Below are positions 50,308-57,466 of a DNA stretch of 64,000 nucleotides, one piece after another. The position numbers and the translations under genes are program-made. Each line of letters opens with the position of its first letter. The stretch's first letter is position 1. The notes beneath the pieces are model-generated. The model had not been told where the DNA came from and did not search any database. It saw only the letters and a program-made list of their open reading frames with translations. The DNA comes from Streptomyces iranensis (lineage in GTDB: Bacteria; Actinomycetota; Actinomycetes; Streptomycetales; Streptomycetaceae), in assembly GCF_017874715.1 (NCBI RefSeq), contig NZ_JAGGLR010000007.1, positions 372,001-436,000 of the forward strand, written 5' to 3'.

Positions 50308-51293
50308 GGGCCGCAGTCATCGAAGCCCCCGGGAAGGTCACCGTCGCCACCGTCGCGGACCCCACCCCGGGCCCCCGTGAGGTCGTGGTGGACGTGGCGG
50401 CCTGCGGACTGTGCGGCACCGATCTGCACATCCTGCAGGGGGAGTTCGCGCCCACGCTGCCGATCGTCCCCGGGCATGAGTTCGCCGGTGTGGTCGTCGG
50501 TCTCGGCAGCGATGTCACCGAAGTGGCGGTGGGCGACCGGGTCGCCGTGGACCCCTCCCTGCACTGCCACGAGTGCCGCTACTGCCGGATCGGCCGGGGC
50601 AATCTGTGCGACAACTGGAACGCGATCGGGGTCAGCGTCCCCGGCGGGGCCGCCGAGTTCGCGGTGGCCCCGGTCGCCAACTGCGTCAAGCTGCCCGAGC
50701 AGGTGGACGTGGCCGACGCGGCCCTGATCGAGCCGCTGTCCTGCGCGGTGCGCGGCTATGACGTGCTCAACGGCAACCTGGGCGCCGAGGTGCTCATCTA
50801 CGGCTCCGGCACCATGGGGCTGATGATGCTGGAGCTGGCCAAGCGGACCGGCGCCACCAGCGTGGACATGCTCGATGTCAACGCCGAGCGGCTGTCCACC
50901 GCCACCACCCTCGGCTGCTCCCGGTCCGCCGCCTCGGCGGACGAGCTGGACCAGCCGCGGGGCTGGGACGTGGTCATCGACGCCACCGGCAACCAGGCCG
51001 CCATTCAGGACGGCCTGGGCCGGGTGGCCAAGGCCGGAACGTTCCTGCAGTTCGGTGTCTCCGACTACGCGACGCGGGCCACCATCGAGCCGTACAAGAT
51101 CTACAACCAGGAGATCACCATCACCGGCTCGATGGCCGTGCTGCACAGCTATGAGCGTGCCGCCGGGCTGTTCGCGAGCGGGGTGCTGGACCCGAAGATC
51201 TTCATCAGCCACCGGATGCCGCTGGACGAGTACCCCAAGGCGCTCGACCAGTTCAAGGCGGGTGTGGGCCGGAAGATCGTGGTCGTCCCGTAA
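50304..51293 (+). CDS. Zinc-dependent polyol dehydrogenase (MDR family)
   Basis: A 329-aa medium-chain dehydrogenase of the sorbitol/threonine dehydrogenase group. The catalytic zinc region is ACGLCGTDLHILQGEF with PIVPGHEFAGVVVGLG; the structural zinc cysteines are CHECRYCRIGRGNLC; the cofactor motif is EVLIYGSGTMGLMMLELAKR. It ends the polyol operon and overlaps the permease gene by four bases, so it probably oxidises the imported sugar alcohol to a ketose. No kinase for the ketose is seen in the operon. Confidence 0.93.
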   Translation: MRAAVIEAPGKVTVATVADPTPGPREVVVDVAACGLCGTDLHILQGEFAPTLPIVPGHEFAGVVVGLGSDVTEVAVGDRVAVDPSLHCHECRYCRIGRGNLCDNWNAIGVSVPGGAAEFAVAPVANCVKLPEQVDVADAALIEPLSCAVRGYDVLNGNLGAEVLIYGSGTMGLMMLELAKRTGATSVDMLDVNAERLSTATTLGCSRSAASADELDQPRGWDVVIDATGNQAAIQDGLGRVAKAGTFLQFGVSDYATRATIEPYKIYNQEITITGSMAVLHSYERAAGLFASGVLDPKIFISHRMPLDEYPKALDQFKAGVGRKIVVVP

Positions 51294-51306
51294 CCGTGTG
51301 TGGTTG

Positions 51307-51340
51307 ACGGCCCAAGCCCGGGGTACCAGGCTTGGGCCGT
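51307..51340 (+). terminator. Rho-independent-type terminator of polyol operon
   Basis: ACGGCCCAAGCC pairs perfectly with GGCTTGGGCCGT over a 10-base loop, 14 bases after the dehydrogenase stop, and is followed by TTAT. It separates the polyol operon from the FAD oxidoreductase gene. Confidence 0.85.
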
Positions 51341-51372
51341 TATCGATCACGGTCGGCGGGAGGGGCGGGCAT

Positions 51373-52743
51373 ATGGGCAAGGGCGACGCGGTGGTGGTGG
51401 GCGGGGGTCTTGCGGGCACGCTGGCGGCGGGCGCGCTCCTCGGCCACGTCGACACGGTCACCCTGGTGGAGCGCGACCGCTACCCGGAGCAGCCCGCCTT
51501 CCGCAAGGGCGTGCCCCAGGGCCGCCATCTGCATGTCTTCCTCAGCGGCGGGCGGCGCGCCCTTGAGGAGCTGTTCCCCGGGCTGAACGGCGAGTTGGAG
51601 TCGGCGGGCGCGCACCGTCTGGAGGCGCCGCGCGATGTGATCACCAAGGGCGGCAACGGCTGGCAGCGCCGCTTCCACGAGGGCAGACACGCCACCACCA
51701 GCTGCACCCGGGGGCTGTTCGACGCCACCGTACGGGCGCGGGTGCTCGCCGAGGCCGAGGGATCCGGGACCCGGGTGGAGGTGCTCCAGGGCACCGAGGC
51801 CATAGGGCTGCTCGGCGACGCGGACCGGGTCACCGGCGTACGGGTGCGGGCGCGGGACGCCGGGCGCGCCGAGCGGGAGTTACCCGCCGATCTGGTCGTC
51901 GACGCCTCGGGGCGCGGCTCGCGCGCCCCCAAGTGGCTGACGGAGCTGGGCGCTCCGGCGCCGCGCGAGGAGGTCGTCGACGCCGGGATCGGCTACTGCA
52001 CGCAAGAGTTCCGGCCCGCCGAGCCGCTGGACATGACGATGGTCATCCAGCCGCGCCCGGACTGTCCGCGCGGCGCGGCCTGGTCCCCGGTCGAGGGCGG
52101 CATCTGGCTGCTGACGCTGGGCGGGGTACGCGGTCACCATCCGCCGACCGAGAGCTCGGAGGTGCCCGGCTTCGTCAAGTCCCTGGACGAGCCCGCGCTG
52201 TACGAGCATCTGCTGACCTGTGAGCCGGTGTCCCCGCCGTACGGGTTCCGCGACACCTCCAACCGCCGCCGCCACTACCACGCCCCGGGCGGGGTGCCCG
52301 AGGGGTTTCTCGCGGTCTCGGACGCCGCCTGCACCTTCAACCCGATCTACGGTCAGGGTATGGCGGTGGCCGCCCTCAGCGGGCTGGCCCTGCGCGGCTG
52401 CCTGGCCGAGGGGGGCCTGCGGCCCGGTTTCGCGGCCGCGGCGCAGCGCGTGGTGGCCCGTGCGAGCGACACCGCCTGGCTGACCGCCGTCGGCGCGGAC
52501 CGTCCGTACGCCACGGACGCGGACGCCACACCACCGGGGGCGGCCGAGCGGCTGCGGAGCTGGTACTTCGGGCGGCTGGCGGACCGGGCGGCGATCGACC
52601 CCGTGGTCGGCGCCGCGTTCCGCGATGTCACCTATCTCGCGGCGAAACCGTCCCGGCTGCTGTCCCCTTCGGTCGCCCTGCGGACGGTGCTGCTGCCGAG
52701 GGCCCGGGGCCTGCCGGACCCGCCGCTGCGGGTGGAGAGCTGA
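51373..52743 (+). CDS. FAD-dependent oxidoreductase, hydroxylase-like
   Basis: A 456-aa flavoprotein related to 2-polyprenyl-6-methoxyphenol hydroxylases and geranylgeranyl reductases. It shows the FAD-binding GxGxxG motif VVVGGGLAGTLAAGALL, the internal LVVDASGRGSRAPKWL, and the second FAD motif FLAVSDAACTFNPIYGQGMA. The HLHVFLSGGRRALEELFPGL segment is typical of the subgroup. ATG 51373 has GGGAGGGG about 9 bases upstream. It contains a TTA leucine codon at 51880-51882, so expression may depend on the bldA tRNA. It stands alone after a terminator, and its substrate is unknown. Confidence 0.9.
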   Translation: MGKGDAVVVGGGLAGTLAAGALLGHVDTVTLVERDRYPEQPAFRKGVPQGRHLHVFLSGGRRALEELFPGLNGELESAGAHRLEAPRDVITKGGNGWQRRFHEGRHATTSCTRGLFDATVRARVLAEAEGSGTRVEVLQGTEAIGLLGDADRVTGVRVRARDAGRAERELPADLVVDASGRGSRAPKWLTELGAPAPREEVVDAGIGYCTQEFRPAEPLDMTMVIQPRPDCPRGAAWSPVEGGIWLLTLGGVRGHHPPTESSEVPGFVKSLDEPALYEHLLTCEPVSPPYGFRDTSNRRRHYHAPGGVPEGFLAVSDAACTFNPIYGQGMAVAALSGLALRGCLAEGGLRPGFAAAAQRVVARASDTAWLTAVGADRPYATDADATPPGAAERLRSWYFGRLADRAAIDPVVGAAFRDVTYLAAKPSRLLSPSVALRTVLLPRARGLPDPPLRVES

Positions 52744-52770
52744 CCCGGGACGGCGTCCGGGAGGATGCGC

Positions 52771-53538
52771 TCAGCCGCTCGCGTCGCGCAGATGCGCGGC
52801 CGCCGCCTGCTCCAGGTGGGCCAGGTCGCTGCTGACCGTGGCGAAGGTGAAGCCCTGGGCCAGGCGCCCCGCGGCGGTGGCCCCGTCGGGGCAGTGGATA
52901 CCGGCGGCGATGCCCGCGGTCCGTGCCTCCTCGGCGACCTTCGCCAGCGCCGCCTCGAACTTCTCCGCCACCGACGTGTCCGTCGAAGTGCGGCCGCCGA
53001 GCGCGATGGTGAGGTCGGAGGGGCCGATGTAGACGCCGTCGAGCCCGTCCGTGGCGCAGATCTCCGCGGTGTTGGCCAGCCCCTGGGCCGTCTCGATCAT
53101 CACGACGCAGGCCACTTGCCGGTTGGACTCGGCCGGGGCGGGGCCGATACGCAGACCCGAGCGCATCGGGCCGTAGGAGCGCACCCCGAGCGGGGGGTAG
53201 CGGCAGTAGCTCACCGCGGCGGCCGCCTCCTCGGCGGTGTCGACCAGCGGGACGATCACCCCGCGGGCGCCGGCGTCGAGTGCCTGGCCGATCCAGAAGC
53301 CGTCGTTGCCCGGGACGCGCACCATACCGGCGGCGGTGCCGCGGGCGTCAATGGCGGTCATCGCGCCGAGGATGCCCTTGTAGTCGAGGAGGCCGTGCTG
53401 GGCGTCGACGCAGATGTAGTCGTAGCCGAGCCCGGCCAGGCGCTCGGTGCCGACGGGATTGTCGAGGACGACCCAGTAGCCGATGATCCGCCCGCGGGCG
53501 CGCAGCCGGTCCGCGAAGTCGGCGGGGGAAGTGTTCAT
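52771..53538 (-). CDS. HpcH/HpaI-family aldolase
   Basis: A 255-aa class II aldolase of the HpcH/HpaI (GarL-like) family, which reversibly splits 2-keto-4-hydroxy acids into pyruvate and an aldehyde. Key features are DYICVDAQHGLLDYKGI, GVIVPLVDTAEEAAAAV, VVMIETAQGLANTAEI (metal-binding Glu) and GVYIGPSDLTIALGG (metal-binding Asp). ATG 53538 is the family start. Its ribosome site AAGGAG lies about 14 bases upstream and inside a 6-bp hairpin, so translation may be modulated. It is divergent from a DeoR regulator, suggesting induction by a sugar-acid metabolite. Confidence 0.92.
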   Translation of the reverse strand: MNTSPADFADRLRARGRIIGYWVVLDNPVGTERLAGLGYDYICVDAQHGLLDYKGILGAMTAIDARGTAAGMVRVPGNDGFWIGQALDAGARGVIVPLVDTAEEAAAAVSYCRYPPLGVRSYGPMRSGLRIGPAPAESNRQVACVVMIETAQGLANTAEICATDGLDGVYIGPSDLTIALGGRTSTDTSVAEKFEAALAKVAEEARTAGIAAGIHCPDGATAAGRLAQGFTFATVSSDLAHLEQAAAAHLRDASG

Positions 53539-53549
53539 GCTGTCAGCAT

Positions 53550-53564
53550 CTCTCCTTCGGAGAG
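53550..53564 (-). promoter_or_regulatory. Hairpin covering the aldolase ribosome site
   Basis: CTCTCC-GAA-GGAGAG on the mRNA strand is a perfect 6-bp stem whose right arm holds the GGAG of the likely Shine-Dalgarno sequence, just before the aldolase start. It may lower translation or be a DNA operator. The fold is seen; the role is inferred. Confidence 0.45.
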
Positions 53565-53709
53565 TTGTGTTCGGCGAGTTGCGCGGCCTCTTCGCTCTGT
53601 GCGTGTTGTGAGCGGCACGCTCGCATGATTGCACGTAACACGCAAGACTCTCCCCAGCGCCTGCGGCGAAACAGCGCGAAATGCGCAGACTGATAGGGTT
53701 GCTCAGGGC

Positions 53710-53725
53710 TGTGCAGAGTCGCACA
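53710..53725. promoter_or_regulatory. Inverted repeat TGTGC-N6-GCACA before DeoR gene
   Basis: TGTGC and GCACA with a 6-base spacer lie 25 bases ahead of the DeoR start in the divergent aldolase-DeoR region. It is a candidate operator for autoregulation. Binding is inferred from position. Confidence 0.45.
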
Positions 53726-53750
53726 GAGTTACGGAAGGATGGGGGCCGCG

Positions 53751-54548
53751 ATGCGTCAGGAGGTCGGGGCGGAGGAGCGCAGACGGCTGCGCGCCGGGGA
53801 CCGCCGGGAACTGATCGCCCGGATGATCCAGACCGATGGCACGGTCGTCGTGGAGGAGCTGGCCCGCTCGCTGGAGGTGACGCCCTCCACCATCCGCCGG
53901 GATCTCGCACTCCTCACCGAACAGGGCACCATCGCCCGCACCTACGGCGGCGCGATGAGCGCCGGTCACACCGCCGAGCCCACCCTGGGGCAGCGCAGCG
54001 GACTCGCGGTCGCCGAGAAGGACCGCATAGGACGCTGGGCGGCCGCGCGGATCGGACCGGGCGACACCGTCATCCTCGACGCCGGCACCACCACCGGACG
54101 GCTTGCCCACCATCTGCGCGCCCGCGCCGATCTGACCGTGATCACCTGCGGGCTCACCGCGCTGCGCGAGCTGGCCGAGTCGGACGGCATCGAGCTGATC
54201 ACCCTCGGCGGGACCCTGCGCCATGTCAGCCAGGGCTTCGTCGGGCCGCTCGCCGAGCTGACCCTGTCCCGGCTGACCGCGGACAAGGTCTTCCTCGGCG
54301 CCGACGGGCTGGACGCGCGGCTGGGGATATGCGAGGCGAGCCTCCAGCAGACCTCGCTCAAGGAGATGATGGCCGACCGCGGCAAGGAGGTGTACGTCCT
54401 GGCCGACAGCAGCAAGCTGGGCCAGTCCCCGTTCACCGCCTGGGCCCCGCTGGACCGGCCGTGGACGCTGGTCACCGACAGCGGCGCCACCGATGACCAG
54501 CTCGGCCCGTTCCGGGCACTGCCCGACACCGAGGTGATCACCGTCTGA
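53751..54548 (+). CDS. DeoR-family regulator divergent from aldolase
   Basis: A 265-aa DeoR-type repressor. The helix-turn-helix is DRRELIARMIQTDGTVVVEE and TPSTIRRDLALLTEQGTIAR. The effector domain has PGDTVILDAGTTTGRLAHHL, VDITLGG-like LITLGGTLRHVSQGFVGPL and FLGADGLDARLGICEASLQQ. ATG 53751 has GGGGG about 6 bases upstream and is preferred to ATG 53739, whose AGG abuts the start. It probably controls the divergent HpcH/HpaI aldolase gene. Confidence 0.9.
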   Translation: MRQEVGAEERRRLRAGDRRELIARMIQTDGTVVVEELARSLEVTPSTIRRDLALLTEQGTIARTYGGAMSAGHTAEPTLGQRSGLAVAEKDRIGRWAAARIGPGDTVILDAGTTTGRLAHHLRARADLTVITCGLTALRELAESDGIELITLGGTLRHVSQGFVGPLAELTLSRLTADKVFLGADGLDARLGICEASLQQTSLKEMMADRGKEVYVLADSSKLGQSPFTAWAPLDRPWTLVTDSGATDDQLGPFRALPDTEVITV

Positions 54549-54587
54549 CGGCGCACCGCCACGGTGACGGGGACAGGGACGGGGTGA

Positions 54588-54616
54588 GCGGGCCGGGAGC
54601 CTGGCTCCCGGCCCGC
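54588..54616. terminator. 13-bp stem terminator after DeoR gene
   Basis: GCGGGCCGGGAGC and GCTCCCGGCCCGC pair perfectly around CTG, between the convergent DeoR and snapalysin genes. A very stable hairpin able to stop transcription in either direction. Confidence 0.8.
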
Positions 54617-54667
54617 TCGGGTCAGTCCCGGTGTATCCGGCCCGCTCGGGTCAGTCCCGGTACATCC
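54610..54667. repeat. 29-bp tandem duplication at the snapalysin 3' end
   Basis: Two adjacent copies of a 29-base unit starting GGCCCGCTCGGGTCAGTCCCGG differ at two bases. The inner copy encodes the last residues of snapalysin (MYRD) and its stop codon; the outer copy is the duplicate beyond the stop. Confidence 0.9.
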
Positions 54668-55220
54668 GCGGCGTCGCGGCGGCCGTCGCGCCCGCGCCCA
54701 CGAGGCCGAAGCTGTCCTCGACCTCGGCCTTCTCGGCGGCGTTCGGGTTGGGGTTGGTGCAGGAGACCCCGGCGGTGGAGCCGGACATCAGGCTCGAGCA
54801 CGGCCCCGGCTTCATGTCCGGCAGACCGAGGATGTGGCCGAGCTCGTGCGAGGAGATCCGCACCGTGTTGTAGCCCTCGTCGACGGCCTCGCGACCGAAG
54901 TAGATCGTGCCGCTGCCCAGACCGGTCGAGAGGGTGCGGGGCCAGCCGTTGTCCGCGATGATGCGGACGTTGGCCCGCTGTCCGGACGCGACCGGCTTCA
55001 GCTGGACGTTGACCACGCTCTCGTTCCAGACCGCCGCGCCCTTGGCCACGGCGTCCTTGAACTCGGCGGCCCCGCTGGCGTCGTAGGTCACCGTCCGCGC
55101 GGCGGCGGTGTGCTCCGCCGGGGCGGCGGAGGCGGGGGCGGCCACGGCCTGTCCGGCCGTCAGGGCGAGCACCGCTGTCACCGCAGCGGGTAAGGCACGT
55201 ACGAACTTGCTGGATCTCAC
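54651..55220 (-). CDS. Snapalysin-type secreted zinc metalloprotease (M7)
   Basis: A 189-aa secreted neutral protease of the Streptomyces snapalysin family. A signal peptide (FVRALPAAVTAVLALTAGQAVAA) and short propeptide precede the catalytic domain. The zinc motif is ISSHELGHILGLPDMKPGPC (HExxHxxGxxD type, residues near 120-140), followed by SSLMSGSTAGVSCTNPNP with paired cysteines. GTG 55220 has AGGAGG 7 bases upstream. No LysR regulator sits beside it, unlike classical snpA loci. It is divergent from recQ. Confidence 0.93.
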   Translation of the reverse strand: MRSSKFVRALPAAVTAVLALTAGQAVAAPASAAPAEHTAAARTVTYDASGAAEFKDAVAKGAAVWNESVVNVQLKPVASGQRANVRIIADNGWPRTLSTGLGSGTIYFGREAVDEGYNTVRISSHELGHILGLPDMKPGPCSSLMSGSTAGVSCTNPNPNAAEKAEVEDSFGLVGAGATAAATPRMYRD

Positions 55221-55378
55221 GATCGGCCTCCTCGTGGGGGAAGGATGGACGGTGCAAGTGGGCATGAGCATGGCATGTCGCCGTCTCATCGGCCACTGTG
55301 CCCGCCCACCTTGCCTCATCCGGCCGGTTGTCCACAGGTGGTCACCGCGAGTACCTCCCGGCACCCTAGAATCGCCGG

Positions 55379-57259
55379 ATGGCTCTCCCCGACACCGGCA
55401 CCGGCCCCGACATGAGCGACGACGCGCCCGGCCCCGAGACGAGCGAGGCGCTCGGCGTTCTGCACCGCGTCTTCGGCTACGACTCGTTCCGGGGAGGGCA
55501 GCAGGAGATCATCGACCATGTGGTGGCCGGTGGTGACGCGCTCGTCCTCATGCCGACCGGCGGTGGCAAATCGCTGTGCTACCAGATCCCGGCGCTGGTG
55601 CGGAAGGGCGTCGGCGTCGTCGTCTCGCCCCTGATCGCACTGATGCAGGACCAGGTCGACGCGTTGCGGAACCTCGGGGTGCGGGCCGGGTTCCTCAACT
55701 CCACCCAGGACCTGGACGAGCGGCGGATGGTCGAGGCCGAGTTCCTCGCGGGCGAGCTGGATCTGCTCTATCTGGCCCCGGAGCGGCTGCGGGTCGAGCA
55801 CACGCTGCGGCTGCTTGACCGGGGCACGGTCTCGCTGTTCGCCATCGACGAGGCACACTGTGTGGCGCAGTGGGGGCACGATTTCCGGCCCGACTATCTG
55901 GCCCTGTCCGAGCTGCACGAGCGCTGGCCCACCGTGCCCCGGATCGCGCTGACCGCGACCGCCACCGAGGCCACCCACACCGAGATCGCGTCCCGGCTGA
56001 AGCTGCAGGACGCGCTGCACTTCGTGGCCAGCTTCGACCGCCCGAACATCCAGTACCGGATCGCCCCCAAGAACGAGCCGAAGAAGCAGCTGCTGGAGCT
56101 GTTGCGCACCGAGCACCCGGGCGAGGCGGGGATCGTGTACTGCCTGTCCCGCTCCTCGGTGGAGAAGACGGCCGAGTTCCTGGTGGCCCAGGGCATCGCC
56201 GCGGTGCCGTACCACGCGGGGCTGGACGCGCGGACCCGCGCCGAGCACCAGGCGCGCTTCCTGCGCGAGGACGGTCTGGTCGTGGTGGCCACGATCGCGT
56301 TCGGCATGGGGATCGACAAGCCCGATGTGCGGTTCGTGGCCCATCTGGACCTGCCCAAGTCCGTGGAGGGCTACTACCAGGAGACCGGCCGGGCCGGGCG
56401 TGATGGACAGCCCTCCACCGCATGGCTGGCGTACGGGCTCCAGGACGTGGTCCAGCAGCGGAAGATGATCGACACCTCCGAGGGCGACGACACCCATCGG
56501 CGCCGCCTCGGCGCCCATCTCGACGCGATGCTGGCGCTGTGCGAGACGGTGGAGTGCCGCCGGGTGGGGCTGCTGGCGTACTTCGGCCAGCAGTCCACCC
56601 CCTGCGGCAACTGCGACACCTGCCTCACGCCCCCGGAGACCTGGGACGGCACCGTCCCCGCGCAGAAGCTGCTGTCCACGGTGGTGCGGCTCAAGCGGGA
56701 GCGCAACCAGAAGTTCGGCGCGGGGCAGATCATCGACATCCTGCTCGGCAAGAAGACGGCCAAGGTCATCCAGTTCGACCATGACGCGCTGTCGGTGTTC
56801 GGCATCGGGACCGAGCTGCGCGAGGCCGAATGGCGCGGGGTGGTACGGCAGTTGCTGGCCCAGGGAGTGATCGGCGTCGAGGGGGACTACGGCACGCTGG
56901 TGCTCACCGACGCGAGCGCGGAGGTGCTGGGCCGACAGCGCGAGGTCAGGCTGCGGCGCGAGCCGGAGAAGGCGCCGCGCGCCGCGAAGGGGAAGTCGGG
57001 GGGCTCGGGGAAGGCCAAGAAGGCCCCGGTGGATCTGCCGGAGGAGGCCGTGCCGGTCTTCGAGCGGCTGCGCGCCTGGCGGGCGGCGACCGCGAAGGAG
57101 CAGGGCGTCCCCGCGTATGTGGTCTTCCACGACGCCACCCTGCGCGAGATCGCGACCCTCGCCCCGGCCACGCTCGAGGAGCTCGGCACGGTGAGCGGGG
57201 TCGGTGAGAACAAGCTGGTGAAGTACGGGCAGGGGATTCTGGACACCCTGGCGTCCTGA
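55379..57259 (+). CDS. recQ: RecQ-family ATP-dependent DNA helicase
   Basis: A 626-aa 3'-to-5' DNA helicase. Motif I is [20 protein letters not shown], motif II is [20 protein letters not shown] (DEAH), and motif VI is [19 protein letters not shown]. The RecQ-specific zinc cysteines are in [20 protein letters not shown] with CGNCDTC. A winged-helix RQC region follows, and a C-terminal HRDC domain ([20 protein letters not shown] ... [18 protein letters not shown]). Between RQC and HRDC is a basic Gly/Lys linker. ATG 55379 gives 16 extra residues before a second ATG at 55412. Function: recombination and fork repair. Confidence 0.95.
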   Translation: MALPDTGTGPDMSDDAPGPETSEALGVLHRVFGYDSFRGGQQEIIDHVVAGGDALVLMPTGGGKSLCYQIPALVRKGVGVVVSPLIALMQDQVDALRNLGVRAGFLNSTQDLDERRMVEAEFLAGELDLLYLAPERLRVEHTLRLLDRGTVSLFAIDEAHCVAQWGHDFRPDYLALSELHERWPTVPRIALTATATEATHTEIASRLKLQDALHFVASFDRPNIQYRIAPKNEPKKQLLELLRTEHPGEAGIVYCLSRSSVEKTAEFLVAQGIAAVPYHAGLDARTRAEHQARFLREDGLVVVATIAFGMGIDKPDVRFVAHLDLPKSVEGYYQETGRAGRDGQPSTAWLAYGLQDVVQQRKMIDTSEGDDTHRRRLGAHLDAMLALCETVECRRVGLLAYFGQQSTPCGNCDTCLTPPETWDGTVPAQKLLSTVVRLKRERNQKFGAGQIIDILLGKKTAKVIQFDHDALSVFGIGTELREAEWRGVVRQLLAQGVIGVEGDYGTLVLTDASAEVLGRQREVRLRREPEKAPRAAKGKSGGSGKAKKAPVDLPEEAVPVFERLRAWRAATAKEQGVPAYVVFHDATLREIATLAPATLEELGTVSGVGENKLVKYGQGILDTLAS

Positions 57260-57284
57260 CCGCTCCCACCTACTGACGGTATGT

Positions 57285-57321
57285 CAAACCCCCGCTCCCG
57301 CAAGCCGGGAGCGGGGGTTTG
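57285..57321. terminator. 16-bp perfect stem terminator after recQ
   Basis: CAAACCCCCGCTCCCG pairs perfectly with CGGGAGCGGGGGTTTG around a 5-base loop, 26 bases after the recQ stop. The right arm ends in GGTTT, giving a short U-run. One of the strongest hairpins in the window. Confidence 0.93.
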
Positions 57322-57466
57322 GCAGGTCTGGAGCACAGGGGTTACCGATGAGTGTTACCTGAGGTAACGTCAGGGCCCGTGGCCCATGGTCCGTGGCCGC
57401 CGGGGACTGGGGTGCTCCGGCGGCCACTCACCCTCGCGCCGTTCCTCATGCCGTACGCGGCAGCGC

